This document shows positions 1-9,458 of a stretch of DNA of 36,697 nucleotides, piece after piece. A model generated the notes under the pieces. The model saw nothing but the letters and a program-made list of their open reading frames with translations. It was not told the DNA's origin and did no database searches. Numbering within the stretch: position 1 is the stretch's first letter; each line of letters starts with the position of its first letter. Made by a program: the position numbers and the translations under genes. The DNA comes from an uncultured Clostridium sp. (GTDB lineage: Bacteria; Bacillota; Clostridia; TANB77; CAG-508), in NCBI GenBank assembly GCA_930980855.1, contig CAKNIZ010000019.1, positions 1 to 36,697 on the forward strand, given 5' to 3'.

Positions 1-17
1 ATTTTTTATTTTTTTTT

Positions 18-1508
18 CTAAAAAACTATTGACTTTTCATAGTTGGTCTCCTTTCTAAAATCTGGTTTATATTTTTCTCTAAAGTTTAATTTTTGTTCAA
101 ATTTATATGCTGCATTTAATATTTTTTCTTCTTCGAAACTATTGCCTATTAATTGCATACCTATTGGTAAATTATTTTTGTCTACTCCTGCTGGCAAAGA
201 AATTGCTGGCACACCTGCTATATTAACAGATACTGTACAAATATCTGCCATGTACATTTCTAGTGGATTATTTGTTTTTGAGCCTATTTTAAATGCAGTT
301 GTTGGAGATACTGGCGTTAGTAACACATCGTATTTACTAAATACTTTGTCAAATTCATTTTTAACAAATGTTCTTATTTTTTGAGCCTTTTTATAATATG
401 CATCGTAAAATCCTGAAGATAGTACATAAGTTCCAAGAATAATTCTTCTTTTTACTTCGTCTCCAAATCCTTCCGTCCTTGAATTAACATATAGTTCTTT
501 TAAAGAACTGAATTCTTTTGCCCTATGTCCATATCTTATTCCATCAAATCTTCCTAGGTTTGAACTTGCTTCTGCACAAGCAATTATATAATAAGCTGCT
601 AATGAGTATTTAGCAACATCTAGTGAGCACTCTTCTACTTCGGCTCCAAGCATTTTATATATCTCTATTGCTTCTTCTAATTTTCCTTTAACTTCACTAT
701 TTATTCCTTCTCCAAAGAATTCTTTAGGCACACCAATTTTTAGTCCCTTTATGTCTTTATCTAGATTTTTTGTATAATCTACTTTTTCCATTTTATGTGA
801 TGTACTATCTTTTTCATCATGTCCTGAAATTATATTTAATAATATACTGCTATCTTTAACATCTTTAGTAATTGGTCCTACTTGATCTAAAGATGATGCA
901 AATGCAACCAAACCATATCTTGAAACTAGTCCATATGTTGGTTTTAATCCTACTACTCCACAAAGTGATGCTGGCTGACGAATTGAACCTCCTGTATCAC
1001 TTCCTAATGCCCATGGTACTAAGTCTGCTGCAACTGCTGCTGCTGAACCTCCTGATGAACCACCTGGTACTGTACTTAGGTTCCAAGGATTTTTTGTGAT
1101 GTGAAAACTAGAATTTTCTGTTGAGCTTCCCATCGCAAATTCATCCATATTTAGTTTTCCAAGACTAACTATTCCTTCATTATTTAATTTTTCTACTACT
1201 GTTGCATCATATGGAGATACAAAGTTCTCTAACATTTTAGAACTACATGTTGTTTTTACACCTTTTGTGCAAAGGTTATCTTTTATTCCTATTGGAATTC
1301 CTGCGTATTCTCCATTTCTTCCATCTTCATCTATTTTTTTTGATTTTGCTTCTGCTTCATCTAAAGTTAATGTAACAAAAGCTTGTACATCTTTTTCTTT
1401 TTCATTTATTCTATCTATATATGCTTTTGTTATCTCTTCTGATGTGATTTCTTTTTTATCTAGCATATCTTTTAATTCATGTACTGTAAGTCTGGTTATG
1501 TCACCCAT
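18..1508 (-). CDS. gatA: Asp-tRNA(Asn)/Glu-tRNA(Gln) amidotransferase subunit A
   Basis: This is the amidase subunit of GatCAB, which frees ammonia from glutamine to convert mischarged Glu-tRNA(Gln) and Asp-tRNA(Asn) to the amide forms. The amidase-signature triad is readable: Lys76 in GIKDN, the cis-Ser at about 151 in the [10 protein letters not shown] motif, and nucleophile Ser175 in [10 protein letters not shown]. At 496 aa it is full length for the family. It sits one base downstream of a P-loop kinase gene, with gatC just before that, so the three look co-transcribed. gatB is not in the window and probably follows beyond the left edge. The stop is TAG at 18-20. Identification is secure. 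Confidence 0.97.
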   Translation of the reverse strand: MGDITRLTVHELKDMLDKKEITSEEITKAYIDRINEKEKDVQAFVTLTLDEAEAKSKKIDEDGRNGEYAGIPIGIKDNLCTKGVKTTCSSKMLENFVSPYDATVVEKLNNEGIVSLGKLNMDEFAMGSSTENSSFHITKNPWNLSTVPGGSSGGSAAAVAADLVPWALGSDTGGSIRQPASLCGVVGLKPTYGLVSRYGLVAFASSLDQVGPITKDVKDSSILLNIISGHDEKDSTSHKMEKVDYTKNLDKDIKGLKIGVPKEFFGEGINSEVKGKLEEAIEIYKMLGAEVEECSLDVAKYSLAAYYIIACAEASSNLGRFDGIRYGHRAKEFSSLKELYVNSRTEGFGDEVKRRIILGTYVLSSGFYDAYYKKAQKIRTFVKNEFDKVFSKYDVLLTPVSPTTAFKIGSKTNNPLEMYMADICTVSVNIAGVPAISLPAGVDKNNLPIGMQLIGNSFEEEKILNAAYKFEQKLNFREKYKPDFRKETNYEKSIVF

Positions 1509-1509
1509 A

Positions 1510-2094
1510 CTATTTCTCCTTCCAGTCTAATAATTCCTTTATTTCTTTTTTGACTTCATTTAAGTCTCTACAATTATCTATTTTGATAACATTTATGTTT
1601 TTATATTTCTCTTTTATTTCATCTGCTAATTTTAAATATTCATTTTGCTGATTTACACTACTTTTTTTATTAAATTCTGTATATTTAACTTTAGCTTTTC
1701 CTTCTCTATCTAATCTTTTTGCAAATTCATTTTCATCACTTAAGTATAAAGTTATATAGTAGATATCAAAATCCATTTTGGCTAATCTATCTAATAGGTT
1801 ATTATATACATCAGTAAATGTATATTCTTTAAATCCTAATCTACAGTAAACTTCTTCTGTAAAAAAAGTTCTATCAAATAGTAGATTTACACTTTTATTT
1901 TGTAATTTTTCTATATAATCTACTAAATCTTCATACATGATTTTTGCTTTTTCTTTTCCTGTTTTGGTTGTGTCTGCTGTACCACTTAATCTATATAGAT
2001 TTGTATATGGTATTACATTTCTTATATAATCTGTTATTGTTGTTTTGCCAACTCCTTGTGGCCCTTCTAATATTATAATTTTTGAATTTGCCAT
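1510..2094 (-). CDS. P-loop nucleoside/nucleotide kinase, thymidylate-kinase-like
   Basis: A 194-aa protein with an N-terminal Walker A loop (GPQGVGKTT, about residues 11-19), a DRTFFTEEV segment resembling the DR(x) motif of deoxynucleoside and thymidylate kinases, and an Arg-rich LID-like stretch (RLDREGKAK) near residue 135. This fits a small kinase phosphorylating a nucleoside or nucleotide in the cytoplasm, but the substrate cannot be read from sequence. It lies between gatC and gatA with gaps of 12 and 1 bases, an unusual interruption of the gat operon. The ribosome site GGAGG lies about 7 bases before the ATG. It could be a divergent dTMP kinase or a deoxyadenosine/deoxyguanosine kinase-like protein. 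Confidence 0.75.
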   Translation of the reverse strand: MANSKIIILEGPQGVGKTTITDYIRNVIPYTNLYRLSGTADTTKTGKEKAKIMYEDLVDYIEKLQNKSVNLLFDRTFFTEEVYCRLGFKEYTFTDVYNNLLDRLAKMDFDIYYITLYLSDENEFAKRLDREGKAKVKYTEFNKKSSVNQQNEYLKLADEIKEKYKNINVIKIDNCRDLNEVKKEIKELLDWKEK

Positions 2095-2107
2095 TTGTTT
2101 CCTCCAA

Positions 2108-2395
2108 TTAGTTTATTACTTTTGGTATTTTAAACATTCCTCTTTCTTTGTCTGGTGCATTTTGCATTAATCCATCTATATCTTTAAATTCTTTTACTTC
2201 ATCTTTTCTAAATACGTTTACATCTTTGTTTGTTCCAATTGTTTCACAGCAATTTTCTAAATTAGCAGAATCTAAAATTTCTGTGTAATTTAGTATGTCT
2301 TCTAAGTTGTGTATATATTTTTCTATTTCGTCATCTTTTATTTTCAAATCTGCTAAGTTTGCTATATGAAGCAATTCTTCTTTACTTACGTTCAT
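2108..2395 (-). CDS. gatC: Asp-tRNA(Asn)/Glu-tRNA(Gln) amidotransferase subunit C
   Basis: GatC is the small subunit that wraps and stabilises GatA-GatB. The protein is 95 aa from the ATG at 2395, with the family start pattern of an early helix followed by HIANLADLKI and the C-terminal PDKERGMFKIPKVIN ending, the usual P-x-V pattern of GatC. The frame extends 30 codons further upstream, but that part runs through a terminator hairpin. The ATG at 2395 has an AAAGGAG site 6 bases before it, so I choose this start. It heads the gatC-kinase-gatA group. Confidence 0.93.
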   Translation of the reverse strand: MNVSKEELLHIANLADLKIKDDEIEKYIHNLEDILNYTEILDSANLENCCETIGTNKDVNVFRKDEVKEFKDIDGLMQNAPDKERGMFKIPKVIN

Positions 2396-2429
2396 TTTTT
2401 CTCCTTTCTTTATTTTTATTATTGCAAAT

Positions 2430-2471
2430 AATAAAAAATATATCCATAGCGTTTTTCCATGGATATATTTT
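2430..2471 (-). terminator. Intrinsic terminator between the FGE-like gene and gatC
   Basis: Arms at 2435-2447 and about 2459-2471 (AAATATATCCAT and its complement) enclose a short loop and are followed on the minus strand by a T-rich stretch. It lies 38 bases after the stop of the upstream surface-protein gene and before gatC, so the gat genes probably have their own promoter. Confidence 0.75.
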
Positions 2472-2508
2472 ACCTTTTTTTTCAAGATTTTTCAATAGTT
2501 TTGATGGT

Positions 2509-4050
2509 TTATTTTATATACAATATTGCCCTATAACCAATATAACTTTGTCCTTCTGTATTACTAAAATAGCTTTTGCTATTTATTGGTGTTTCGCTTC
2601 CACTTTTATCATAATATTTTCCACCTCTAGTTATATATTGATTATTCTCTATATCTATTGTCCATTCTTCTACATTTCCTGCTAAGTCATAGATATTTTT
2701 TGTTTTCCAGCTATCATTGCTTCCTGTATTCTCAAGTGTATTTGGTTTTATTGGAATTTCTTTTGTATCATTATCCCCAAGCCATGCTAATTTTATTCCG
2801 TCCTCTATATATGATGCCTTTTTTATTGTTTTATCGCTTTTATATCCAATATCTATATTCCCCCAAGGGTTGTCTGAAGAAAAATCTGGAGTAAAATTAT
2901 CATACTGTACTGCATTTGCGTTTATTGTTACTGTTGATTCCTTTTCATCCAATGTATTATTACCACTAATTTTTAATGTTATAGGTATAGTTATACTTTC
3001 TCCTGTAGCAACACCTTGTGTATAATAATAGTATTCTCCTTTCTTTATCCAGTTTTCAATTTGAATATCTTCATAATCTGCACCTTCTATTTTAAATCTA
3101 ATATATGCATCTCCAGAATCCTCACTTACTTTTATGGTATAATTAAGTTTTACATCGTTTCCACTTGCAGGCACTTCGATTATAGTATTATCTTTATCTG
3201 TAGATGTTTCAATTATTATAGAATTCATTGCAGCCTGTTTAAAGGTTGTTTTCCTAAAAGACTTCCAAATTTGATTATTTTTATTATTTAATGCTAAATT
3301 TAAATTATTGGTATTTCTCACAAAATTATAATAATTTCCATAACTTGTGCTATCTGACACATTATATTCGTCGTCTATATAGTCCATTGCTAAATTCCAC
3401 TGTTTTCCATATATTAAAGTAGAAGCTGCTCCTAATTCTAAATTTGTTTCATCATACATTGCTCTTGCATTATTTATTGCCTGTTGCAATGTCACATTTG
3501 TACTTGGAGTTAATCCTTTTTTAGATACTGTGTTACTACCTTCATTAGCAAGTTCAAATCTGCTTACATAAAATCCATCATATTTTTGTATGCTTTCTCC
3601 AATTTTTTGATTTTCTTCTTGTATTTTTGAATCTATTTGATATAACTGATTATCATTTGAATTAAGGTAATTATCTCCGCTTGCTGGAATCCATACAAAT
3701 TGATTTCCTTGTACATCATCAGTTCCAACATTTGCTTGTCCTTGATATTTGTTTTCATCTGACTGATTGTCTGATATAACAACTCCTTCTTCTTTTGTTC
3801 CACCTACATAGTAAAAACCTTTTGGTATTGGTACATCTTGGACCATTGTAACAGTGTCTTCTGATGCAATTTTCTGGTTATATATTGCATCCATGTCTCC
3901 ATCATATGCATTTGATATTAATGCAGTTTCTTCTATTTGAGCTCTTCTCCTTGCTGATGTATATACTAAAAAGCTTGATAATAGTATAACAATAAATAGT
4001 ATTGTTACAGCTACAATCATTGTTACAGAACCTTTTTCATTATATTTCAT
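2509..4050 (-). CDS. Secreted pilin-like protein with formylglycine-generating-enzyme (SUMF1)-like C-terminus
   Basis: The 513-aa protein starts with a short charged stretch and one hydrophobic helix at about residues 10-32 (MIVAVTILFIVILLSSFLVY), resembling a class III/IV pilin or signal anchor. A segment IPKGFYYVGG follows at about 75. At about residues 280-400 an inserted beta-rich region (YYYYTQGVATGESITIP) resembles camelysin/TasA-type folds. The C-terminus has the YDLAGNVEEW and RGG...GYRA motifs of the SUMF1/C-type-lectin-like fold. The enzyme's catalytic cysteines are not evident, so a binding or structural role is more likely than sulfatase activation. It begins 20 bases after topA with a GAGAGG site. 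A decayed relative lies at 12888-13673. The function is unknown. Confidence 0.7.
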   Translation of the reverse strand: MKYNEKGSVTMIVAVTILFIVILLSSFLVYTSARRRAQIEETALISNAYDGDMDAIYNQKIASEDTVTMVQDVPIPKGFYYVGGTKEEGVVISDNQSDENKYQGQANVGTDDVQGNQFVWIPASGDNYLNSNDNQLYQIDSKIQEENQKIGESIQKYDGFYVSRFELANEGSNTVSKKGLTPSTNVTLQQAINNARAMYDETNLELGAASTLIYGKQWNLAMDYIDDEYNVSDSTSYGNYYNFVRNTNNLNLALNNKNNQIWKSFRKTTFKQAAMNSIIIETSTDKDNTIIEVPASGNDVKLNYTIKVSEDSGDAYIRFKIEGADYEDIQIENWIKKGEYYYYTQGVATGESITIPITLKISGNNTLDEKESTVTINANAVQYDNFTPDFSSDNPWGNIDIGYKSDKTIKKASYIEDGIKLAWLGDNDTKEIPIKPNTLENTGSNDSWKTKNIYDLAGNVEEWTIDIENNQYITRGGKYYDKSGSETPINSKSYFSNTEGQSYIGYRAILYIK

Positions 4051-4070
4051 TTGTTCCTCTCTTTCTGTGA

Positions 4071-6158
4071 TTATTTATCACTTTTCTTTTTTGTAACTTT
4101 CTTTTTAGTTGTAGTCTTTTTCTTTGTGCTAGTTTTCTTTTTCGTCTTTTTTGTTGGTTCTTTGTTTTCTTCTGGTTCCCACTTTTCTCCTGGTTTTGGT
4201 TTGTTCCATGATATATAATTACAAGTTTTTGGATTGTTTTCACATATATAGTAATTCTTTCCTCTTTTTGTTTTTCTTACTTGTACAACTCCTCCACATA
4301 TAGGACATGGAACATCTATTTTTTCCACAAATGGTTTTACATTTTTACACTCTGGATAACCTGGACAAGCTAAGAATTTTCCATATTTGCCATATTTAAC
4401 TACCATCATTCTACCACATTTATCACAAGGAATATCTGTTACTTCTTCTTCTAACTTAACATGTTCTAATTCTTTATCTACTTTTTCCACTTCTTGTTCA
4501 AAAGGTGTGTAAAACTCTCTTATGACTTGTTTCCAAGGTTCTTTTCCTTCTGCTATTTCATCAAACTGATTTTCTATATCTGCTGTGAATTCAACATTTA
4601 TAATGTCCTTAAAGTTTTCTACTAAAAGTTTATTAACTACTTTTCCAAGGTCTGTTGGTACTAACTGTTTTTGTTCCTTTTTTACATATCTTCTATCCAA
4701 TATTGTTGAAATAATAGTTGCATAAGTACTAGGACGTCCTATTCCTTTTTCTTCTAATGCTTTAACTAAACTTGCCTCAGTATATCTTGGTGGTGGTTCA
4801 GTAAAACTTTGTTTTGGATTTAATTTTTCTTTTTTTACTTCTTCGCCAATTTGTAATTCTGGCATTTTACTTTCTTCATCTTCATTTGTTTTTACATCTT
4901 TATCTTCTACATATACACTCATAAATCCTTTGAATTTTAGAGTTTGTCCATTTGCTTTAAAATTATAATTGCTTACATCTATATTTGCTGCTATTGTGTC
5001 AAATACTGCTGATGCCATTTGACTTGCAATAAATCTATTATATATTAGTCTATACAATTTATATTGGTCAGGTGTTAATGAATCTTTTATAGCCTCTGGT
5101 TCTAAGTCAATATATGTTGGTCTTATACCTTCATGTGCATCTTGTGCACCTGATTTAGTTTTATAATATCTATTTTCATAATATTTTTCACCATATTTTT
5201 GTGTTATATGAATTTTAGCTGCTGCTCTTGCTTCTTCTGAAATTCTTGTTGAGTCTGTTCTCATATATGTTATTAACCCAACTGTTCCTTTTTCCTCCAC
5301 TTTTACACCTTCATAAAGTCCTTGTGCGACTTGCATTGTTTTTCTGATTGGAAATCCTAATTTTCTTGAGGCTTCTTGTTGCATTGTACTTGTTGTAAAT
5401 GGTGGTGCTGGCGTTCTTTTCTTTTCGCCTTTTTTTATGTCTGTAACTATATATTTCCCATTTTCTATGTTTTTTATTATTTCATCTACTTCTTCTTTTT
5501 TATGAAGTTCTAGTTTTTTGCCGTCTTTTCCATAAAATCTAGCTACAAATTTTTCTTTATTTTTTGAAAGTTCTGCATATATATTCCAGTATTCCTCTGG
5601 TATAAATGCTTCTATTTCATTTTCTCTATCTACTATAAGTTTTACTGCTACTGATTGTACTCTTCCTGCAGATAATCCTCTTTTTACTTTTTTCCAAAGT
5701 ATTGGGCTTATTTTATATCCAACTATTCTATCTAGTACACGTCTTGCCTGCTGGGCGTCTGTTAAGTTTTTATCTATCTTTCTAGGATTTTTAATTGATT
5801 CTTTTACAGTTTCTTTTGTTATTTCATTAAATGTTACTCTGCAAACTTCGTTTTCTGGTATTCCTAAAATATATGCTAAATGCCATGCTATTGCTTCTCC
5901 TTCACGGTCGGGGTCGGTTGCTAAGTATACCACTTTAGCTGCTTTAGCATCTTTCTTCAGGCTATTTATTAAGTTTGCTTTTCCTCTAATATTTATATAT
6001 TGTGGTTCAAAATCATGTTCTACATCTATTCCTAGTTTTGATTTTGGTAAATCTCTTATATGTCCCATTGAAGCTACTACTTTTACATTATTTCCAAGAA
6101 ATTTTTTTATAGTATTTGCTTTTGATGGAGATTCCACTATGATTAATTTGTCTGCCAT
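4071..6158 (-). CDS. topA: DNA topoisomerase I (type IA)
   Basis: TopA relaxes negative supercoils through a 5'-phosphotyrosine intermediate. The N-terminal Toprim domain (residues 1-115) has the acidic TDPDREGE motif at 81-88. The active Tyr298 is in the ITYMRTDSTR motif. Two C-terminal zinc-ribbon repeats follow (CDKCG...CPGYPEC and CPICG...CENNPKTC), then a Lys/Thr-rich basic tail. At 695 aa the length is typical of Bacillota enzymes. It follows murG by 2 bases, so it is probably read with the cell-wall operon. The tail reads out of frame as a short Lys/Arg-rich ORF, which is a shadow. Confidence 0.97.
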   Translation of the reverse strand: MADKLIIVESPSKANTIKKFLGNNVKVVASMGHIRDLPKSKLGIDVEHDFEPQYINIRGKANLINSLKKDAKAAKVVYLATDPDREGEAIAWHLAYILGIPENEVCRVTFNEITKETVKESIKNPRKIDKNLTDAQQARRVLDRIVGYKISPILWKKVKRGLSAGRVQSVAVKLIVDRENEIEAFIPEEYWNIYAELSKNKEKFVARFYGKDGKKLELHKKEEVDEIIKNIENGKYIVTDIKKGEKKRTPAPPFTTSTMQQEASRKLGFPIRKTMQVAQGLYEGVKVEEKGTVGLITYMRTDSTRISEEARAAAKIHITQKYGEKYYENRYYKTKSGAQDAHEGIRPTYIDLEPEAIKDSLTPDQYKLYRLIYNRFIASQMASAVFDTIAANIDVSNYNFKANGQTLKFKGFMSVYVEDKDVKTNEDEESKMPELQIGEEVKKEKLNPKQSFTEPPPRYTEASLVKALEEKGIGRPSTYATIISTILDRRYVKKEQKQLVPTDLGKVVNKLLVENFKDIINVEFTADIENQFDEIAEGKEPWKQVIREFYTPFEQEVEKVDKELEHVKLEEEVTDIPCDKCGRMMVVKYGKYGKFLACPGYPECKNVKPFVEKIDVPCPICGGVVQVRKTKRGKNYYICENNPKTCNYISWNKPKPGEKWEPEENKEPTKKTKKKTSTKKKTTTKKKVTKKKSDK

Positions 6159-6160
6159 TT

Positions 6161-7270
6161 TTATTTCCTCTCTATTTCACTGTAAATTTTGTCTTCGACA
6201 TTTTTTATAGACATTTCATTTGCTCTTTTTCCCATTTTTTCTAGTTCTTCTTTATCTTTAGTAAGATTTAATATATTATCATTTAAAACTACTTCTGTCA
6301 AATCTTTATCTAAAATTACTTTAGCTGCTTTTCTATTTTCTAGTGCTCTTGCATTATATTCTTGGTGATTTTCTGCGGCATAAGGAAATGGAATAAATAT
6401 TGCAGGTTTTCCTACTTTTTCTATTTCTGTTACCGTCATAGCACCGCTTCTTGAAACTATTAAATCTGCTATATTCATTATTTCTTCCATTTCATATATG
6501 TAAGGAACTATTTTTATTCCTTTAATTTTATTTATATCTATATTTTTTTCCAAAAATTTATTTTTTACTATTTCATATTGTTCTGGTCCTGCAGCCCACA
6601 TTATTTGGTAATTTGTATTTTTTCTTTTTTCTATTATTCCTAACATACTTGTATTAATACTCCTAGCTCCTTGACTTCCTCCAAAAACTAATACAAGTGG
6701 CAAATTTGCATCAAATCCTAGTTTTTCTTTTTTCTCTTTTATTTCTTCTTTTGTTAATTGTAGTTTATTTACTTTTGTAGGTGTACCTGTTAAAACTATT
6801 TGCTTTGCTTTAGGTAGTCTTTCCTTTGCTTCTTCAAATCCAACCAAGATTTTTTCTGCATTTTTTGATAGTAATTTTGTTGCTACACCTGGCAAAACAT
6901 TACTTTCATGTAATATATATGGTATTTTTAATTTTTTTGCAGCTAAACAAACTGAAATGCATATATATCCTCCAGTTCCTATAATTAGGTCTGGCTTAAA
7001 TTCTTTTAATATTTTTTTTGATTCACCTATTGAACCTATTGTTTTTACTAATCTTTTTATATTTTTTACACTTAGACTTCTTGATATACCAAATGATTCA
7101 ATTGTTTTTAGTTCATAACCTGCTCTTGGTACTAGTTTTGTTTCTAATCCTCTTTTTGTTCCAATAAAAATTATTTTTGAATTTGGTTCTTCTTTCATAA
7201 TTTTATTTGCTATTGCTATTCCTGGGTTTATATGTCCACCTGTACCAGCAGCTGCTATTACTACTCTCAT
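6161..7270 (-). CDS. murG: UDP-GlcNAc:lipid I N-acetylglucosaminyltransferase
   Basis: MurG adds GlcNAc to lipid I to make lipid II at the inner face of the membrane. The 369-aa protein has the GT28 N-terminal loop GTGGHINP (residues 9-16), the second glycine-rich GGSQGARSIN motif near residue 198, and the SRSGAMTVTEI UDP-GlcNAc-binding region near 275. It starts 12 bases after ftsW with a GGAGG site and runs almost directly into topA. This is a standard dcw gene. Confidence 0.97.
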   Translation of the reverse strand: MRVVIAAAGTGGHINPGIAIANKIMKEEPNSKIIFIGTKRGLETKLVPRAGYELKTIESFGISRSLSVKNIKRLVKTIGSIGESKKILKEFKPDLIIGTGGYICISVCLAAKKLKIPYILHESNVLPGVATKLLSKNAEKILVGFEEAKERLPKAKQIVLTGTPTKVNKLQLTKEEIKEKKEKLGFDANLPLVLVFGGSQGARSINTSMLGIIEKRKNTNYQIMWAAGPEQYEIVKNKFLEKNIDINKIKGIKIVPYIYEMEEIMNIADLIVSRSGAMTVTEIEKVGKPAIFIPFPYAAENHQEYNARALENRKAAKVILDKDLTEVVLNDNILNLTKDKEELEKMGKRANEMSIKNVEDKIYSEIERK

Positions 7271-7282
7271 TTGCCATTCCTC

Positions 7283-8452
7283 CTATATTTTTTTAGCCGT
7301 TCTTGAAATATTTAACAGTACTCCCATTCCACTTAATAAAATAAGAAGTGAACTTCCTCCATAACTTAGGAAAGGAAGAGAAATTCCTGTATTTGGTATT
7401 GTATTTGTAACAACCGCTATATTTAATATTACTTGTGTTGCAATAAGGGCAGTTATTCCTATAGCAACTAAGCTTCCAAATGTATCTTTAGCTCTTATTG
7501 CAATTACTATTCCTCTTACTACTAATGCTGCAAATAGTCCTAAAACTACTGCACATCCTATAAACCCAAGTTCCTCAGCTATAATGGCAAAGATAAAATC
7601 ATTATGAGCTTCTGGTATGTATAAATATTTTTGTTTACTTTCTCCTAAGCCTACTCCAAATAGTCCTCCTGAGCCTATTGCATATAGCCCTTGGATTGTT
7701 TGATATGATGTCCCTGTTGGATTTTCCCATGGGTCAAGCCAAGCTGCAATTCTATCTGATCTAAATCCATCTGCAAATTTTGTTCTTATAAATGGAAAAA
7801 TTATGGCGATTGCCCCTACTCCCAATCCTACAATATATGCAATATATTTTAATTGACAACCACTCATAACAATCATAACAGCTGTTACCATTGCAATAAC
7901 TATACCTGCGCTTAAATGGTTTTGTACAAAATATAATATTAATATTGGTATTCCTACTGCTATTATTGGCTTTAAGCAGCTATTCCAAAATCCTTCTATT
8001 TTATTTTTTGGATCACTATAATATCCTGCAACCCATATTATTAAACCTATTTTTGTTATTTCTGATGGTTGTATTTGAAATCCTAAATTAATCCATCTTC
8101 TTGCACCATTTGATTCAACTCCTATTTTTGGAATTAAAACCATGAAGAGTATTAAAATTGATAGAACATATATAATTTTGTAAAATTTTTTGTAAATATT
8201 GTAATTAAATTTTGAAAGAAGGAACATAGCAATAAAACCAAGACCAGCGGCAATGGCTTGAGTTTGAAAATACGTATAACTTTTCCCTGATTCAGCAAGT
8301 GCTGTTGGGCTACTAGCTGACAAAACCATTACTAATCCTACTGCAACTAAAGTTAATACTATGATTAGTAGTGGTAAATCTACCCTATTATTTAATTTTA
8401 ATTGTGATATTTTTGAGCCCTCTTTTGCAACTTTCTTCTTGGTAGCTTGCAT
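7283..8452 (-). CDS. ftsW: FtsW/SpoVE-family peptidoglycan glycosyltransferase (SEDS)
   Basis: A 389-aa polytopic SEDS protein with about 10 membrane helices. It polymerises lipid II at the septum with its cognate class B PBP. Diagnostic stretches are WINLGFQIQPSEI near residue 125, the EAHNDFIFAIIAEELGF segment, and the C-terminal NTGISLPFLSYGGSS signature. A cytoplasmic Lys-rich N-terminus precedes the first helix. It lies between mraY and murG, where FtsW or SpoVE is encoded in Clostridia; murD, often found here, is missing. SpoVE (the sporulation paralogue) cannot be excluded from sequence. Confidence 0.93.
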   Translation of the reverse strand: MQATKKKVAKEGSKISQLKLNNRVDLPLLIIVLTLVAVGLVMVLSASSPTALAESGKSYTYFQTQAIAAGLGFIAMFLLSKFNYNIYKKFYKIIYVLSILILFMVLIPKIGVESNGARRWINLGFQIQPSEITKIGLIIWVAGYYSDPKNKIEGFWNSCLKPIIAVGIPILILYFVQNHLSAGIVIAMVTAVMIVMSGCQLKYIAYIVGLGVGAIAIIFPFIRTKFADGFRSDRIAAWLDPWENPTGTSYQTIQGLYAIGSGGLFGVGLGESKQKYLYIPEAHNDFIFAIIAEELGFIGCAVVLGLFAALVVRGIVIAIRAKDTFGSLVAIGITALIATQVILNIAVVTNTIPNTGISLPFLSYGGSSLLILLSGMGVLLNISRTAKKI

Positions 8453-8466
8453 TGTTCCTCCTATCT

Positions 8467-9444
8467 TTATATTATCATAATTCCTACCATACTCATAATT
8501 AAAGTAACTAGACTAAATATAGAAACTATTTTGTTTTCTTTCCATCCACATAATTCAAAGTGGTGGTGTATTGGAGTCATTTTAAATACCCTTTTGCCTG
8601 TTTTCTTGAAAACTATTACTTGTATCATTACAGATATTGTTTCAATTACTGGTATGATTGCAATTATTAATAATAGTAGTGGTAATTTTAAATATAATGC
8701 AATTCCAGCTATTGCTCCCCCTAAAAGAAGTGAGCCTGTGTCTCCCATGAATATTTGTGCTGGATGTAAATTGAAAAGTAAAAATCCTAAAGCTGCACCT
8801 ATTACTATACATCCAAAAATTGTTGTTTCTTTAATTTCCCAAACTATTGAAATTACTGTTAAGCAAGTAAGTATTATTGTTGTAACACTTGTTGCTAATC
8901 CATCTATTCCGTCTGTTAAATTTACAGCATTTGTTGTTGCTAATATTACTATTACTGCAAATGGTATATATAACCACAGTGGCAGAGTTATATATTGATT
9001 TACAAATGGTATATAAATGTCTGTTCCATTTTCAAAATTGAATACTAGCATAACTACATATGCAATAGCTATTATCATGAGTCCTAACATTTTTAGTCTT
9101 GGACTTAGTCCATCTGTATTATGAAGAACTACTTTTTTGAAATCATCTATAAATCCAACTAATCCAAATCCTATTGTTACGAATATCATTGGTAAAAGCC
9201 TTGTTGCAATTTCTTGTTCATCTTTTGCATAATCAATATATAAAAATGCACTTAAAATTATTGTTGTGATTATTAGTATTAAGCCTCCCATTGTAGGAGT
9301 ACCTTTTTTTGTTAAGTGTGATTTTGGTCCTTCTTCTCTTTCTGATTGACCTACTTTTAGTCTTTTTAGTATTGGTATTATTATTAATGAAACGATTACA
9401 CTCAGTGCAAAAGACAATAATAATATCTTTATCTGAAAACTCAT
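8467..9444 (-). CDS. mraY: Phospho-N-acetylmuramoyl-pentapeptide transferase
   Basis: MraY transfers phospho-MurNAc-pentapeptide to undecaprenyl phosphate to form lipid I. The protein is 325 aa with about 10 membrane helices. Conserved parts are the TPTMGG segment (about 49-54), the NAVNLTDGIDGLA catalytic loop (about 172-184), and the MTPIHHHFE motif near 288. It follows murE by 14 bases with an AGGAGG site and precedes ftsW by 14 bases, so it belongs to one transcription unit. Confidence 0.97.
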   Translation of the reverse strand: MSFQIKILLLSFALSVIVSLIIIPILKRLKVGQSEREEGPKSHLTKKGTPTMGGLILIITTIILSAFLYIDYAKDEQEIATRLLPMIFVTIGFGLVGFIDDFKKVVLHNTDGLSPRLKMLGLMIIAIAYVVMLVFNFENGTDIYIPFVNQYITLPLWLYIPFAVIVILATTNAVNLTDGIDGLATSVTTIILTCLTVISIVWEIKETTIFGCIVIGAALGFLLFNLHPAQIFMGDTGSLLLGGAIAGIALYLKLPLLLLIIAIIPVIETISVMIQVIVFKKTGKRVFKMTPIHHHFELCGWKENKIVSIFSLVTLIMSMVGIMII

Positions 9445-9458
9445 TAGTATATTTCCTC

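Noticed and set aside
4040..4243. Lys/Arg-rich 67-codon frame at the topA end
   Set aside because: It is the topA basic tail read in another frame.
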